Shown: positions 16,075-24,512 of the stretch, one piece after another
How positions within the stretch are numbered: position 1 is the first letter of the stretch
How the letters are laid out: the number at the start of each line of letters is the position of its first letter
Origin: an uncultured Celeribacter sp.
GTDB lineage: Bacteria > Pseudomonadota > Alphaproteobacteria > Rhodobacterales > Rhodobacteraceae
Direction of reading: 5' to 3'
DNA length: 64,000 nt
Assembly (NCBI RefSeq): GCF_963675965.1
Contig: NZ_OY780935.1
Coordinates: 62,001 to 126,000 of the forward strand
Notes under the pieces: model-generated
The model's input: only the letters and a program-made list of their open reading frames with translations
Databases searched by the model: none
Told to the model about the DNA's origin: nothing
Translations under genes and position numbers: made by a program

Positions 16075-17439
16075 ATGTCACAGACCAAAACAGATCGAAT
16101 CTTCGACGCACTGCGCCATCGCATTGAAACCGGTGATCTGGCCGAGGGCAGCAAGCTGATGTCGCTGCGCCATGCCGCCGACAGTTTCGCCGTGTCCAAA
16201 AACATCATGGTCGCCGTCTATGACCGTCTTGTTGCGCAAGGGCTGGCGATCTCGCGACAGGGGGCAGGTTTCTTTGTCGCGCAGCCCGCGCCGGCCACCA
16301 AGGAGCCCGCGACCCTGCGCGAGGCGCGCGACAGCGTGTCTTTGCTGCACGCCCAGCTGGATCGCCCCTATAAGGTGCTGGTGGGAGACGGACGCCCGCC
16401 GGAAAGCTGGCTGCTGAGCAATGCACCCGCGGTCAGCCTGCCCGAGGGCGAAGCGGGCTATGGCGCGCCCAACGGGCTTTTGGCGCTGCGCCAGTATATT
16501 GCCGCGGCGCAACTGGCGGCGGGGATCGAAGTGTCGCCGGGGCAAATCGTAACGACCTTTGGGGCCAACCACGCGCTGGATCTGATCCTGCGGCGTTTCA
16601 CCCGTCCGGGCGATACGGTGCTGGTCGATGATCCGGGCTATTATCCGCTGTTTGCCAAGCTCAAACTGCAGGGCGTGTCCATGGTCGGCATTCCGCGTGG
16701 TCCCAGTGGGCCGGACCCCGAGGTGTTACAGGAGGCGGCACAGCGCCATCGTGCCAAGCTGTTTTTCACCCAGTCGCTGGCCCAGAACCCGACCGGCTGG
16801 TCGATGGATCTGCCCACCGCTCATGCGGTGCTACAGGTCGCAGACCGGCGTGACATGCTGGTGATCGACGATGATCCGTTTATCGACCTGCCGGGGGTGC
16901 AGGGAACGCGGCTGGCCTCACTCGATCAGTGTCAGCGGGTGATCCAGATCGGCACCTATTCCAAAACGCTTTCGCCGTCTTTGCGCTCGGGGTACATCAT
17001 CGCGGCCCCCGAGATCGCCCGCAGTCTGGCGGAACTCAAGATGGTGCTGACGGTCAACAGTTCCAGCCACACAGAACGGCTTATCGCTGATCTGATCCGC
17101 GCGCGGCGCTATGAAAAGCAATGTTCGCGGATGGCCAAGCGGCTGGCGCAGGAACGTGAGGCGGGGATGGAGCGCTTGGCAGCTATCGGTCTTGCGCCCG
17201 TGGTGGCTCCGGCAGCAGGGTTGTACGGCTGGATGCCGCTGCCTGCGCCGCTGAACGATATGGAAGTTGCGCAGGCGGCCGCTGCACAGGGGATATTCAT
17301 TGCGCCTGGAGGGCTGTTTCGGGTTGCTGAATACCCTCATGCCCCGGCGCTGCGCATCAACTGGAGCCGCGTGAACGACAGCCGCTTCTTTTCCTTCCTG
17401 CGCGGGCTTGTCACCACCCACCCGGCAAAGCCGTCCTGA
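16075..17439 (+). CDS. MocR-type GntR regulator with aminotransferase-like domain
   Basis: About 454 residues: an N-terminal GntR winged helix (about 1-70; IFDALRHRIETGDLAEGSKLMSLR, SVSKN-like region AVSKNIMVAVYDRL) and a fold-type I PLP domain (about 110-450; TFGANHALDLILRR, DDPGYYPL, PLP-lysine in TYSKTLSPSLR). MocR proteins use PLP or an effector to control a neighbouring pathway. ATG at 16075 is preferred over upstream in-frame codons because the winged helix begins there. Divergent from the mevalonate operon, it is the natural candidate regulator. A PLP domain is not an obvious sensor for mevalonate, so the effector is open. Confidence 0.87.
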   Translation: MSQTKTDRIFDALRHRIETGDLAEGSKLMSLRHAADSFAVSKNIMVAVYDRLVAQGLAISRQGAGFFVAQPAPATKEPATLREARDSVSLLHAQLDRPYKVLVGDGRPPESWLLSNAPAVSLPEGEAGYGAPNGLLALRQYIAAAQLAAGIEVSPGQIVTTFGANHALDLILRRFTRPGDTVLVDDPGYYPLFAKLKLQGVSMVGIPRGPSGPDPEVLQEAAQRHRAKLFFTQSLAQNPTGWSMDLPTAHAVLQVADRRDMLVIDDDPFIDLPGVQGTRLASLDQCQRVIQIGTYSKTLSPSLRSGYIIAAPEIARSLAELKMVLTVNSSSHTERLIADLIRARRYEKQCSRMAKRLAQEREAGMERLAAIGLAPVVAPAAGLYGWMPLPAPLNDMEVAQAAAAQGIFIAPGGLFRVAEYPHAPALRINWSRVNDSRFFSFLRGLVTTHPAKPS

Positions 17440-17520
17440 CCCCGGGCCGTGACATGTGACTTGTATGATGCCGGAACCTTGCTAGGGTTCAGCGCATCAT
17501 GCGTCACGGGGGGTGTTAGG

Positions 17521-18441
17521 GTGGCACGTATTCTGTTGGGAATTTGTACCTGCCGGCGTCCGCAGCTTTTGACGGAATGTCTGGCATCTCTGGCAAAGTT
17601 GCGGGTGCCGGAGCGGCATCAGTTGCAGATTGTGATCGTGGACAATGAGCGCTCTGAAGAGACCCGGCATCTGGTCGCCGCGGCCCGGCTCGGCGCAGGC
17701 TATGAGGTCGAGCCACGGCGGGGCATATCCTATGCCCGCAACCGCATTCTGGATGTTGCACTTGCAACGGATGCAGACTGGATCGTGATGCTTGATGACG
17801 ATCAGACCGTGCCACCCGATTGGCTTGAGGCGATGCTGTTCGCGCAGATGAAAACGCAGGCCGATGTGGTGCATAGCGTTGTCGACTTCCTCTTGCCCGA
17901 TGGCAGCCTGTTTCCGCAGCCAAAGCCGAGCTGGAAAGCCGGGGTGGAGTTCACCACGACCAATGGCGTGATGTTCCGCCGGGCCCTGATTGCGCCGGAG
18001 GCGCTTGGGCTGCGCTTCGATCTGCGTTTTGGCCTGAGCGGAGGGGAGGATCGCTTTTTCTTCATTCAAGCCACGCAACAGGGGATGATGATCGCGCTTT
18101 GTCCATTGGTCTCGGCCACGGAAAAACTGCATGCAGAGCGAATTGGGTTTCGGCCACAGTTTCGGCGTGAGTTCCATCAGGCAATGGTCGACACGCGTCA
18201 GGACATTATTTTGTTTGGAGCCAGTCGGACCTGCGCGCGCTTGCTCCGGTTTTATGGGCGCAAGGTCTTTCAGGGGCTTGGGTCGCTTATCGGGGGGCTG
18301 GTGCTGTGGCCAGTCGCACGCGACTATGCTCGGCGCAAACTGGCCAAAGTTCCCAAGCAACTGGGCCGTCCGCTGGGAGGTTTTTGGGGCCTGCTCTCAC
18401 CGCGTTTGCCGCAACACTATCTGCAGGTTGACGGGGCTTAA
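17521..18441 (+). CDS. Glycosyltransferase family 2
   Basis: A GT-A fold glycosyltransferase of about 306 residues: ILLGICTCRRPQLL at the start, IVIVDNERS, the metal-binding DDDQTVPPDWLEAM, FTTTNGVMFRRAL, and GGEDRFFF as acceptor/base region. The C-terminal tail is amphipathic (LIGGLVLWPVARDYARRKL) and could touch the membrane. The start is uncertain: GTG at 17521 fits the family N-terminus, and the frame is open from 17449. Substrate is unknown. It probably builds a surface glycan. A decayed copy follows directly downstream. Confidence 0.8.
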   Translation: MARILLGICTCRRPQLLTECLASLAKLRVPERHQLQIVIVDNERSEETRHLVAAARLGAGYEVEPRRGISYARNRILDVALATDADWIVMLDDDQTVPPDWLEAMLFAQMKTQADVVHSVVDFLLPDGSLFPQPKPSWKAGVEFTTTNGVMFRRALIAPEALGLRFDLRFGLSGGEDRFFFIQATQQGMMIALCPLVSATEKLHAERIGFRPQFRREFHQAMVDTRQDIILFGASRTCARLLRFYGRKVFQGLGSLIGGLVLWPVARDYARRKLAKVPKQLGRPLGGFWGLLSPRLPQHYLQVDGA

Positions 18442-18563
18442 CGAAACGTCATGTGTTGCCGCCAATTTAATCCCTCGGGGATATTGGGGGAGTGCGGTGA
18501 TGTTGCATGAGGTTTCTGGCTTGCGGCAGTTTTACGTCCTTGGCACACCGCGAGCGGTGTGTG

Positions 18564-18823
18564 GAGCGGCCGGATGGGACGCTCATCGGCGACGCGAAGC
18601 CCGAAGGGTACGATGATCTTGACTTTACGACGGCCAATGACGTCCGTTTCCGCAGGGCATTGGCTCACTTGTCGTCGGCGGCCTGCTCAGGCCCTTTAAG
18701 CGCGTCTATGCCGAACGCAAGCTGCGCAAATCAACGGTGCAGCTGGGGCGCAGCACGGGGGTCTTCTGGGGTCTGTTTCAGCCCGATCTGCCGAATCTCT
18801 ATCAAATGATTGATGGCGAATAA
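18564..18823 (+). pseudogene. Remnant of a second family 2 glycosyltransferase
   Basis: Two stretches match the upstream glycosyltransferase. In one frame DGTLIGDAKPEGYDDLDFTT and VRFRRAL (to about 18660) parallel DGSLFPQPKPSWKAGVEFTT and VMFRRAL. In another frame LVVGGLLRPFKRVYAERKL, VFWGLFQPDLPNLYQMIDGE and a stop at 18823 parallel the C-terminal tail. About 100 residues between them are missing, and so is the N-terminus. It is a truncated, frameshifted tandem paralogue, not a working gene. Confidence 0.75.
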
Positions 18824-18829
18824 TCTGCG

Positions 18830-18857
18830 CACCCCGCGCCGGGACTGGCGCGGGGTG
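18830..18857. terminator. Hairpin between converging transcripts
   Basis: CACCCCGCGCC at 18830-18840 pairs exactly with GGCGCGGGGTG at 18847-18857 across a 6-base loop. It sits between the glycosyltransferase remnant and the end of cysNC. No T-run follows on either strand, so it is only terminator-like. Confidence 0.55.
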
Positions 18858-18870
18858 GCAAAAGGGTCCG

Positions 18871-20781
18871 TCAGGGGATCAGTCGCGCCAGAATGAGATC
18901 GGCGGCGTCTTCCGGCGACATCGCGGTCGTGTCGACACGGATCTCCGGGTTTTCCGGGGCCTCATAGGGGCTGTCGATCCCGGTGAAGTTTTTGAGATCC
19001 CCGGCCCGTGCCTTGGCGTAGAGGCCTTTCACGTCCCGTTCCTCGGCCACCTCAAGCGGCGTATCGATGAACACTTCGACGAACTCGCCGGGTTGCATCA
19101 TCGAACGTACCAATTCGCGTTCGGACCGGAACGGCGAAATGAAGGCGGTGATCACGATCAGCCCCGCGTCGGTCATCAGCTTGGCCACCTCGCCGACGCG
19201 GCGGATGTTTTCGATCCGGTCGGCTTCGGTAAAGCCCAGATCCTTGTTCAACCCGTGACGCACGTTGTCGCCATCCAAGAGGAAAGTGTGGCGGTTCATC
19301 CGCGCCAGTTTCTTTTCCAGAATATTGGCGATGGTCGATTTGCCCGAACCCGACAGGCCGGTCAGCCACAGGACGGCGGGTTTTTGGTGCTTCATCTGGG
19401 CGTGGTGGTCGCGCCCGATGTCCGTGGCCTGCCAGTGAATGTTCTGAGCGCGGCGCAGGGCGAAATGGATCATCCCGGCGGCAACCGTGTGGTTGGTCAG
19501 CTTGTCAATCAGGATGAAACCACCTAGGTCGCGGTTTTCTTCATAGGCGGAAAAGGGGATTTCGCGGTCTGTGGTGATATTGGCGACCCCGATGGCATTC
19601 AGATCCAGTGTCTTTGTCGCCAGATGTTCCTGGGTGTTGACGTTGATCTCATATTTCGGGTGCTGCACCGTGGCCGACACCGTCTGTGTGCCGATCTTGA
19701 GCCAATAGGCGCGCCCGGGCACCATTTCGTTTTCGTCCATCCACACCAGTGTCGTTTCAAACTGGTCGGCGACCTCCAGCGGGGCCTGGGCGGCGGTGAT
19801 GACCTGACCGCGGGAGCAGTCGATCTCATCGGCCAACGTCAGGGTGATGCTTTCGCCGGCGACGGCCATGTCGCGGTCGCCGTCCAGGTTCACGATACGG
19901 GCCACGGTCGAGGTCTTGCCCGAAGGCAGAACCCGGACCGGATCGCCGGGCCGGATCGTGCCGCTGGCGACCAGCCCGGCAAAGCCGCGAAAATCGAGGT
20001 TCGGACGGTTGACCCATTGCACCGGCATGCGGAAGGGCTGCGCCTGATCTGCGGTCACATCGACCTCGACCGATTCCAGGAGCGGCAGTAGGGCGGTGCC
20101 TTGGTACCAAGGCGTGTTCTCGCTCGGGCCGGTAATGTTGTCGCCGCAATAGCCCGAAATCGGGATCGCGGTGAAGCTGTCGATGCCGATGCTGTCGGCA
20201 AAGGCGCTGTAATCGGCGACGATCTGGTCGAAAACGCCCTGATCGTAATCGACAAGGTCCATCTTGTTCACCGCCAGAACGACATGACGGATGCCCAGGA
20301 GCTGCACGATATGGCTGTGGCGGCGGGTCTGGGTCAGCACACCTTTGCGCGCGTCGATCAAAATCACAGCCAGATCGGCGGTAGAGGCACCGGTCACCAT
20401 GTTGCGGGTGTATTGTTCGTGGCCGGGCGTGTCGGCGACGATGAATTTCCGTTTCTCGGTCGCGAAGAACCGATAGGCGACATCAATGGTGATCCCCTGT
20501 TCGCGTTCAGCTGCGAGACCATCGACGAGCAGGGCAAAATCTATGCCCTGACCCTGCGTGCCAACGCGTTTGCTGTCGGCTTCGAGTGTGGCCAGCTGGT
20601 CTTCGAAAATCATCTTGCTGTCATAGAGCAGCCGGCCGATCAGGGTGGACTTGCCGTCGTCGACGGAGCCGCAGGTGATGAAGCACAGCATGCTTTTATG
20701 TTGATGCGCCTTGAGATAGGCGTCGATGTCCTCGGCGATCAGCGCGTCGGTTTTGTAGATGGGATCTGTGGAAGTCGTCAT
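18871..20781 (-). CDS. cysN: Bifunctional sulfate adenylyltransferase subunit 1 / adenylylsulfate kinase
   Basis: A 636-residue CysN-CysC fusion. The N-terminal two thirds are an EF-Tu-like GTPase (GSVDDGKSTLIGRL P-loop, DTPGHEQY, NKMD) that drives ATP sulfurylase. The C-terminal part (from about residue 455) is APS kinase (GLSGSGKSTIANIL P-loop, DGDNVRHGLN, FISPFRSER). Together with CysD it converts sulfate to APS and then PAPS for assimilation. ATG at 20781 gives the expected MTTSTDPIYKTD start; the frame continues upstream only by chance. It follows cysD by 46 bases. Confidence 0.95.
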   Translation of the reverse strand: MTTSTDPIYKTDALIAEDIDAYLKAHQHKSMLCFITCGSVDDGKSTLIGRLLYDSKMIFEDQLATLEADSKRVGTQGQGIDFALLVDGLAAEREQGITIDVAYRFFATEKRKFIVADTPGHEQYTRNMVTGASTADLAVILIDARKGVLTQTRRHSHIVQLLGIRHVVLAVNKMDLVDYDQGVFDQIVADYSAFADSIGIDSFTAIPISGYCGDNITGPSENTPWYQGTALLPLLESVEVDVTADQAQPFRMPVQWVNRPNLDFRGFAGLVASGTIRPGDPVRVLPSGKTSTVARIVNLDGDRDMAVAGESITLTLADEIDCSRGQVITAAQAPLEVADQFETTLVWMDENEMVPGRAYWLKIGTQTVSATVQHPKYEINVNTQEHLATKTLDLNAIGVANITTDREIPFSAYEENRDLGGFILIDKLTNHTVAAGMIHFALRRAQNIHWQATDIGRDHHAQMKHQKPAVLWLTGLSGSGKSTIANILEKKLARMNRHTFLLDGDNVRHGLNKDLGFTEADRIENIRRVGEVAKLMTDAGLIVITAFISPFRSERELVRSMMQPGEFVEVFIDTPLEVAEERDVKGLYAKARAGDLKNFTGIDSPYEAPENPEIRVDTTAMSPEDAADLILARLIP

Positions 20782-20827
20782 TCGGGTCACCTGATTGGGC
20801 ACAATGGGGGAGGCGAAACAGCGGGGC

Positions 20828-21733
20828 TCAGAAATAGCCGTCCTGCTTTTTCTTCTCCATCGAGGCGGACTGGTCATGGTCGATGGCACGGCCTTGACGT
20901 TCGGAGGTGGTGGTCAGCAGCATTTCCTGGATCACCTCGGGCAGGGTTGTGGCTTCGCTTTCCACGGCCCCGGTCAGCGGGTAGCACCCCAGTGTGCGGA
21001 ACCGGATCGACCGCGTGGTCGGTTCTTCACCGGGTTCCAGACGGAACCGGTCATCGTCGACCATCAGGATCAGCCCGTCGCGCTCCACGGTCGGGCGGGG
21101 CGCCGAAAAATACAGCGGCACGATCTCGATGCCTTCCAGATGGATGTACTGCCAGATGTCCAATTCGGTCCAGTTGGAGATCGGGAAGACGCGCACGCTT
21201 TCGCCCTTGGCCTTGCGCGCATTGTAAAGTCGCCACAGTTCCGGGCGCTGGTTCTTGGGGTCCCAGCGGTGGTTGGCTGAGCGGAAGGAAAAGACGCGTT
21301 CCTTGGCGCGGGATTTTTCTTCGTCGCGCCGCGCACCGCCAAAGGCGACGTCGAAACCGTATTTGTCCAACGCCTGTTTCAGCCCCTCGGTCTTCCACAT
21401 GTCGGTGTGCAGCGACCCGTGGTCAAAGGGGTTGATGCCGCGTTCTTTGGCCTCGGGGTTCTGGTAGACCAGCAGTTCCATACCCGCCTCTTTGGCGGCC
21501 TTGTCGCGCAGTTTGTACATGTCCTGAAACTTCCATGTCGTATCGACATGCAGCAGCGGAAACGGCGGCGGGGCCGGGTAAAAGGCCTTTTTCGCCAGAT
21601 GCAGCATGACGGCGCTGTCCTTGCCGACACTGTAGAGCATCACCGGATTTTCGGCTTCGGCGACGACTTCGCGCAGAATGTGAATGCTCTCCGCTTCGAG
21701 CCGTTGCAAATGGGTCAGGGTTTTCGCGGTCAT
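20828..21733 (-). CDS. cysD: Sulfate adenylyltransferase subunit 2
   Basis: A 301-residue PP-loop ATP pyrophosphatase (PVMLYSVGKDSAVMLHLA). It forms adenylyl sulfate from sulfate and ATP together with CysN. FGGARRDEEKSRAKERVFS and SNWTELDIWQYI are family hallmarks. It is the first gene of the cysD-cysNC pair and is divergent from a LuxR-type regulator. Confidence 0.95.
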   Translation of the reverse strand: MTAKTLTHLQRLEAESIHILREVVAEAENPVMLYSVGKDSAVMLHLAKKAFYPAPPPFPLLHVDTTWKFQDMYKLRDKAAKEAGMELLVYQNPEAKERGINPFDHGSLHTDMWKTEGLKQALDKYGFDVAFGGARRDEEKSRAKERVFSFRSANHRWDPKNQRPELWRLYNARKAKGESVRVFPISNWTELDIWQYIHLEGIEIVPLYFSAPRPTVERDGLILMVDDDRFRLEPGEEPTTRSIRFRTLGCYPLTGAVESEATTLPEVIQEMLLTTTSERQGRAIDHDQSASMEKKKQDGYF

Positions 21734-21789
21734 GAGATCATCTTTATTGTTCGAGGTTTCATCCGATTTAGCGCCAAAGTTTTACTGGA

Positions 21790-21811
21790 TAACCTCCCAT
21801 ATGGGGGGTAA
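21790..21811. promoter_or_regulatory. 22-bp near-palindrome upstream of LuxR-type gene and cysD
   Basis: TAACCTCCCATATGGGGGGTAA matches its own complement at 18 of 22 positions, with a perfect CCCATATGGG core. It ends 9 bases before the regulator ATG, so it would overlap its ribosome-binding region, in the divergent gap to cysD. It is a candidate operator of the adjacent regulator. Confidence 0.45.
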
Positions 21812-21820
21812 ATTTAGTTC

Positions 21821-22846
21821 ATGGCGATCCTTTCTGATGAAATCGTGCTGCATAAAGCCCTTTTTGACGCGGCGACCGGGCAGATCGGCCCTACAGCCTG
21901 GTCCGGTTTTCTGGCACCGCTGCGGGAGCTAACGCGGGCAGATCATGCCGCCCTGTTGTGGCTGCCGGAGGCGCTGCCGATGGAACACTGGGGCGCTGGG
22001 CCAGCCGCTGGACCGGACTGGCTGCCGGAGGAGGAAAGCTTGCGGCTGATGCGTCCGGATCGGGTCTATGCGCAGATCGACCTTCCGGTCGCGCGCGCCG
22101 GGGGGCCGATTTTACGCGCGGTGCGATGTCGTGTCGAACCGGATCCGGGCGCAACCACGCCGGGGTCTGTTGTTTTGGCCATCTGGCGCAAAGGGCGGGA
22201 TTTTCGGGCCGCGGACGGCGTGGTGCTGACAAATCTGGTCCCATTTCTGGGGCAGGCCGTCGAGATCTGGCGCAGGTTGTGCCGGGAGCGCGCCGCTGCC
22301 GGACAGAGCGCCGAACTGGCCGCGCGGTTGGGCGCAGGGGCGCTGGCCCTGTCTGTGTCAGGGGAGCTCATGGCGTTGTCTGACATGGTGCACAGGACCC
22401 TCGTGGCGCCGGGCGCCTTGCAAGTGCTTGGCAACGGACGGCTGCGGTTTGTCGATCCGGGTGCAGATCAGGTCTATCGCACGGCGCTCTCGTCTCTGCA
22501 GACCGACCCGGAGGCGACGGCGGAGGTGACGGTCGCTCAGGGACAGTTGCGGCTGACACGTGGGAAATGGTGCAGGCAACCCGCCATTCTGGGCGGATTG
22601 CGAGTCGAAATGCGTGCCGAAGCCCTGCCGGTCGCGCGGGTCGCAGCGCATTTCGGGCTGAGCCGCAGCGAAGCGCGTCTGGCGCGTCTTCTGTGTGATG
22701 GCCGCAGTTTGAAAGAGGCTGCCGTCGAACTGGGCTGGACATTGGAGACCACGCGGAGTTGCTCAAAGCGCATTTTCGCGCGGGTCGGGGTGAACGGTCA
22801 GCCCGCGCTGGTCCGGCATATGCTCAATAGCGCTGTTTGGGTGTAG
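21821..22846 (+). CDS. LuxR-type helix-turn-helix regulator
   Basis: A 341-residue protein whose C-terminal 65 residues are a LuxR/GerE-like helix-turn-helix (LSRSEARLARLLCDGRSLKE, TLETTRSCSKRIFARVGV). The N-terminal 270 residues contain a WLPEALP segment and a probable PAS/GAF-like sensor (ALSVSGELMALSDMVHRTLV) but no receiver Asp. The effector is unknown. It is divergent from cysD and shares an 87-base gap with it, so control of sulfate assimilation is possible but not shown. Confidence 0.75.
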   Translation: MAILSDEIVLHKALFDAATGQIGPTAWSGFLAPLRELTRADHAALLWLPEALPMEHWGAGPAAGPDWLPEEESLRLMRPDRVYAQIDLPVARAGGPILRAVRCRVEPDPGATTPGSVVLAIWRKGRDFRAADGVVLTNLVPFLGQAVEIWRRLCRERAAAGQSAELAARLGAGALALSVSGELMALSDMVHRTLVAPGALQVLGNGRLRFVDPGADQVYRTALSSLQTDPEATAEVTVAQGQLRLTRGKWCRQPAILGGLRVEMRAEALPVARVAAHFGLSRSEARLARLLCDGRSLKEAAVELGWTLETTRSCSKRIFARVGVNGQPALVRHMLNSAVWV

Positions 22847-22955
22847 ATTTACATTTCACAAACTTTTTAGATGAAATGTCACTGTCATAATGGCATTCCA
22901 TATGTCTATCGGCCAAAGCCAGCACTTATGCCAGCAAACACCGGAGGGGTGACCC

Positions 22956-23603
22956 ATGATCTTGAAGAAAACGTGGCGTCATCTGACGGCCCGGTGGACG
23001 TCCCCGACGACAGTGACAAGATCGCCTCTGCGGCGTGTTTTGCGCATCGGCTTGCGATCCCTTGTGGTTGCCTTTGGCGGTCTTCTGGCGGCGGCTGGAT
23101 GGGCCGGGGTCTTGCAGTTGCAGGGCAATTTTCACGAAATCGTCCCTGCGCAGCTGTATCGGTCGGCACAGCCGGAGCCTGAAACTCTGGAAAGCGCAAT
23201 CGACACCTATGGCATCCGGTCCGTTCTGAACCTGCGTGGCGCGCACCCCGGCGAAGATTGGTATGATGCAGAGGTGGGGGTCGCTTCGGACAAAGGGGTG
23301 GTGCACGCCAGTTTTGGTCTGTCCGCCAGTCGGATGATTTCGGAAGAAGAGGCCATGGCGCTGGCGGAGCTGATGGAAACCCTGCCAAAGCCGCTGTTGA
23401 TCCATTGCAAACATGGCTCCGACCGGACCGGCTTTGCCTCGGCATTGTTTCTTGCGCGGCTGGCCGGAGCCAGTGAACGTCATTCCGAAGGGCAATTGTC
23501 GTTTCGCTATGGTCATGTGGCGATCCCGTGGCTGTCCGCTGCATGGCCCATGGATCAAAGCTGGGAACAGATCGAACCGGCGCTGGGGTTCCACGACTCC
23601 TGA
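22956..23603 (+). CDS. Membrane-anchored tyrosine/dual-specificity phosphatase
   Basis: A 215-residue protein. One N-terminal membrane helix (about 29-52; SLVVAFGGLLAAAGWAGVL) is followed by a phosphatase domain (about 60-205). The P-loop HCKHGSDRTG holds the catalytic Cys and Arg, and YRSAQPEPETLE matches the N-terminal motif of this family. It dephosphorylates Tyr/Ser/Thr or phosphoinositide-like substrates, target unknown, probably at the periplasmic face given positive residues before the helix. GGAGGGG lies 9 bases before the ATG. A CTGTCATAAT stretch near 22880 resembles half a Pho box, weak evidence only. Confidence 0.83.
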   Translation: MILKKTWRHLTARWTSPTTVTRSPLRRVLRIGLRSLVVAFGGLLAAAGWAGVLQLQGNFHEIVPAQLYRSAQPEPETLESAIDTYGIRSVLNLRGAHPGEDWYDAEVGVASDKGVVHASFGLSASRMISEEEAMALAELMETLPKPLLIHCKHGSDRTGFASALFLARLAGASERHSEGQLSFRYGHVAIPWLSAAWPMDQSWEQIEPALGFHDS

Positions 23604-24512
23604 CCTGTCTGCGCGGCCGCAGGTTTGACCGCTATGACGCGAATGGCTGGCGCTGCAGCCTTTGTAATGCCGGGGACGATTCGTCTTCGGGAATTGCGGC
23701 CCCGCGGCGTGATTTGCTGGGCAAAACCATGCCGTATTAGGTCTGTACCTGATTAAAATTATGAGTTCTCAAACCCTTGCTGCATTCGCAAAGGCTCTGC
23801 TCTCTCTGCAATCGGCAACTGCATGCAGATTGTGCATTTGCCTTTGCCAAGGGTGCTATGAATGCAGTCCTCAGTCTTGCGCCGGACTGTGCGCGCTCAG
23901 GCGATCTCTCAAAATCGGGGTGGAAACGTATAGGATAGAAGGGAAAATTTTATCCTGTCGCTCGCTCGAATCGACGCAAAATGGGTCAACGAATTTTTCC
24001 GTGCGAGAGATCGAAATTTGCCGTTGACCTGATAGGTGAATGCGCTGCACATTGTGTTGGCCGGATATTTGACTACTACATTTAGTCGAATGAATGGCGC
24101 GGGACAGGTGTCCCGGCAAATGGATCACAACCGCCACAGGGCGGCAGCTCGGGTGTCTGGAGCACGGATGTGTACAGAGATCGGGACCTGCTTTCCCGTC
24201 AGAGCGTGGCTCAAGAATATGATCGATCCGGCGCCGGGCCAAGATGATGGACAGATGAACACCCTTCACACTGGACGCGCAGACGCGGCCGGGCTCAGAG
24301 ATTGTGTGTCCGGCGTCCGTGTTTCCCGCGAAGCCTGCGCATCGATCGCAGGCGGTGCGGCAAGGGGGTTGGGGACCTTGCCTGTATACGGAAGCGGTGG
24401 TCCGGCCTGCGGCAGGGCGCACCGGTCGCAGAGCGGCAAGTGCTTGTCCGGGTGATGCGGGCAGCGCGGGATCGAAACGGCGGATGATGACAGGTCAACA
24501 GGACACATAAAG
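23604..24512. other. 909-base stretch without a convincing gene, upstream of nrdJ
   Basis: No frame here has recognisable protein sequence. A structured element lies at 23788-23847: GCAAAGGC pairs with GCCTTTGC, enclosing a CTGCATGCAG palindrome and a CAATC/GATTG pair. A short AT-rich stretch (23751-23765) could be a promoter. GACTA/TAGTC repeats flank 24070-24085. I looked for a cobalamin riboswitch, expected for some B12-dependent reductase genes, and did not find its conserved core. The long leader may hold the nrdJ promoter or a small RNA. Confidence 0.4.

Noticed and set aside
24020..24512. Cobalamin riboswitch upstream of nrdJ
   Set aside because: A B12-box-like fragment (ATCGGGACCTGCT) occurs near 24180, but the conserved GGGAA/GGTG and CCGCAACTG core is missing.
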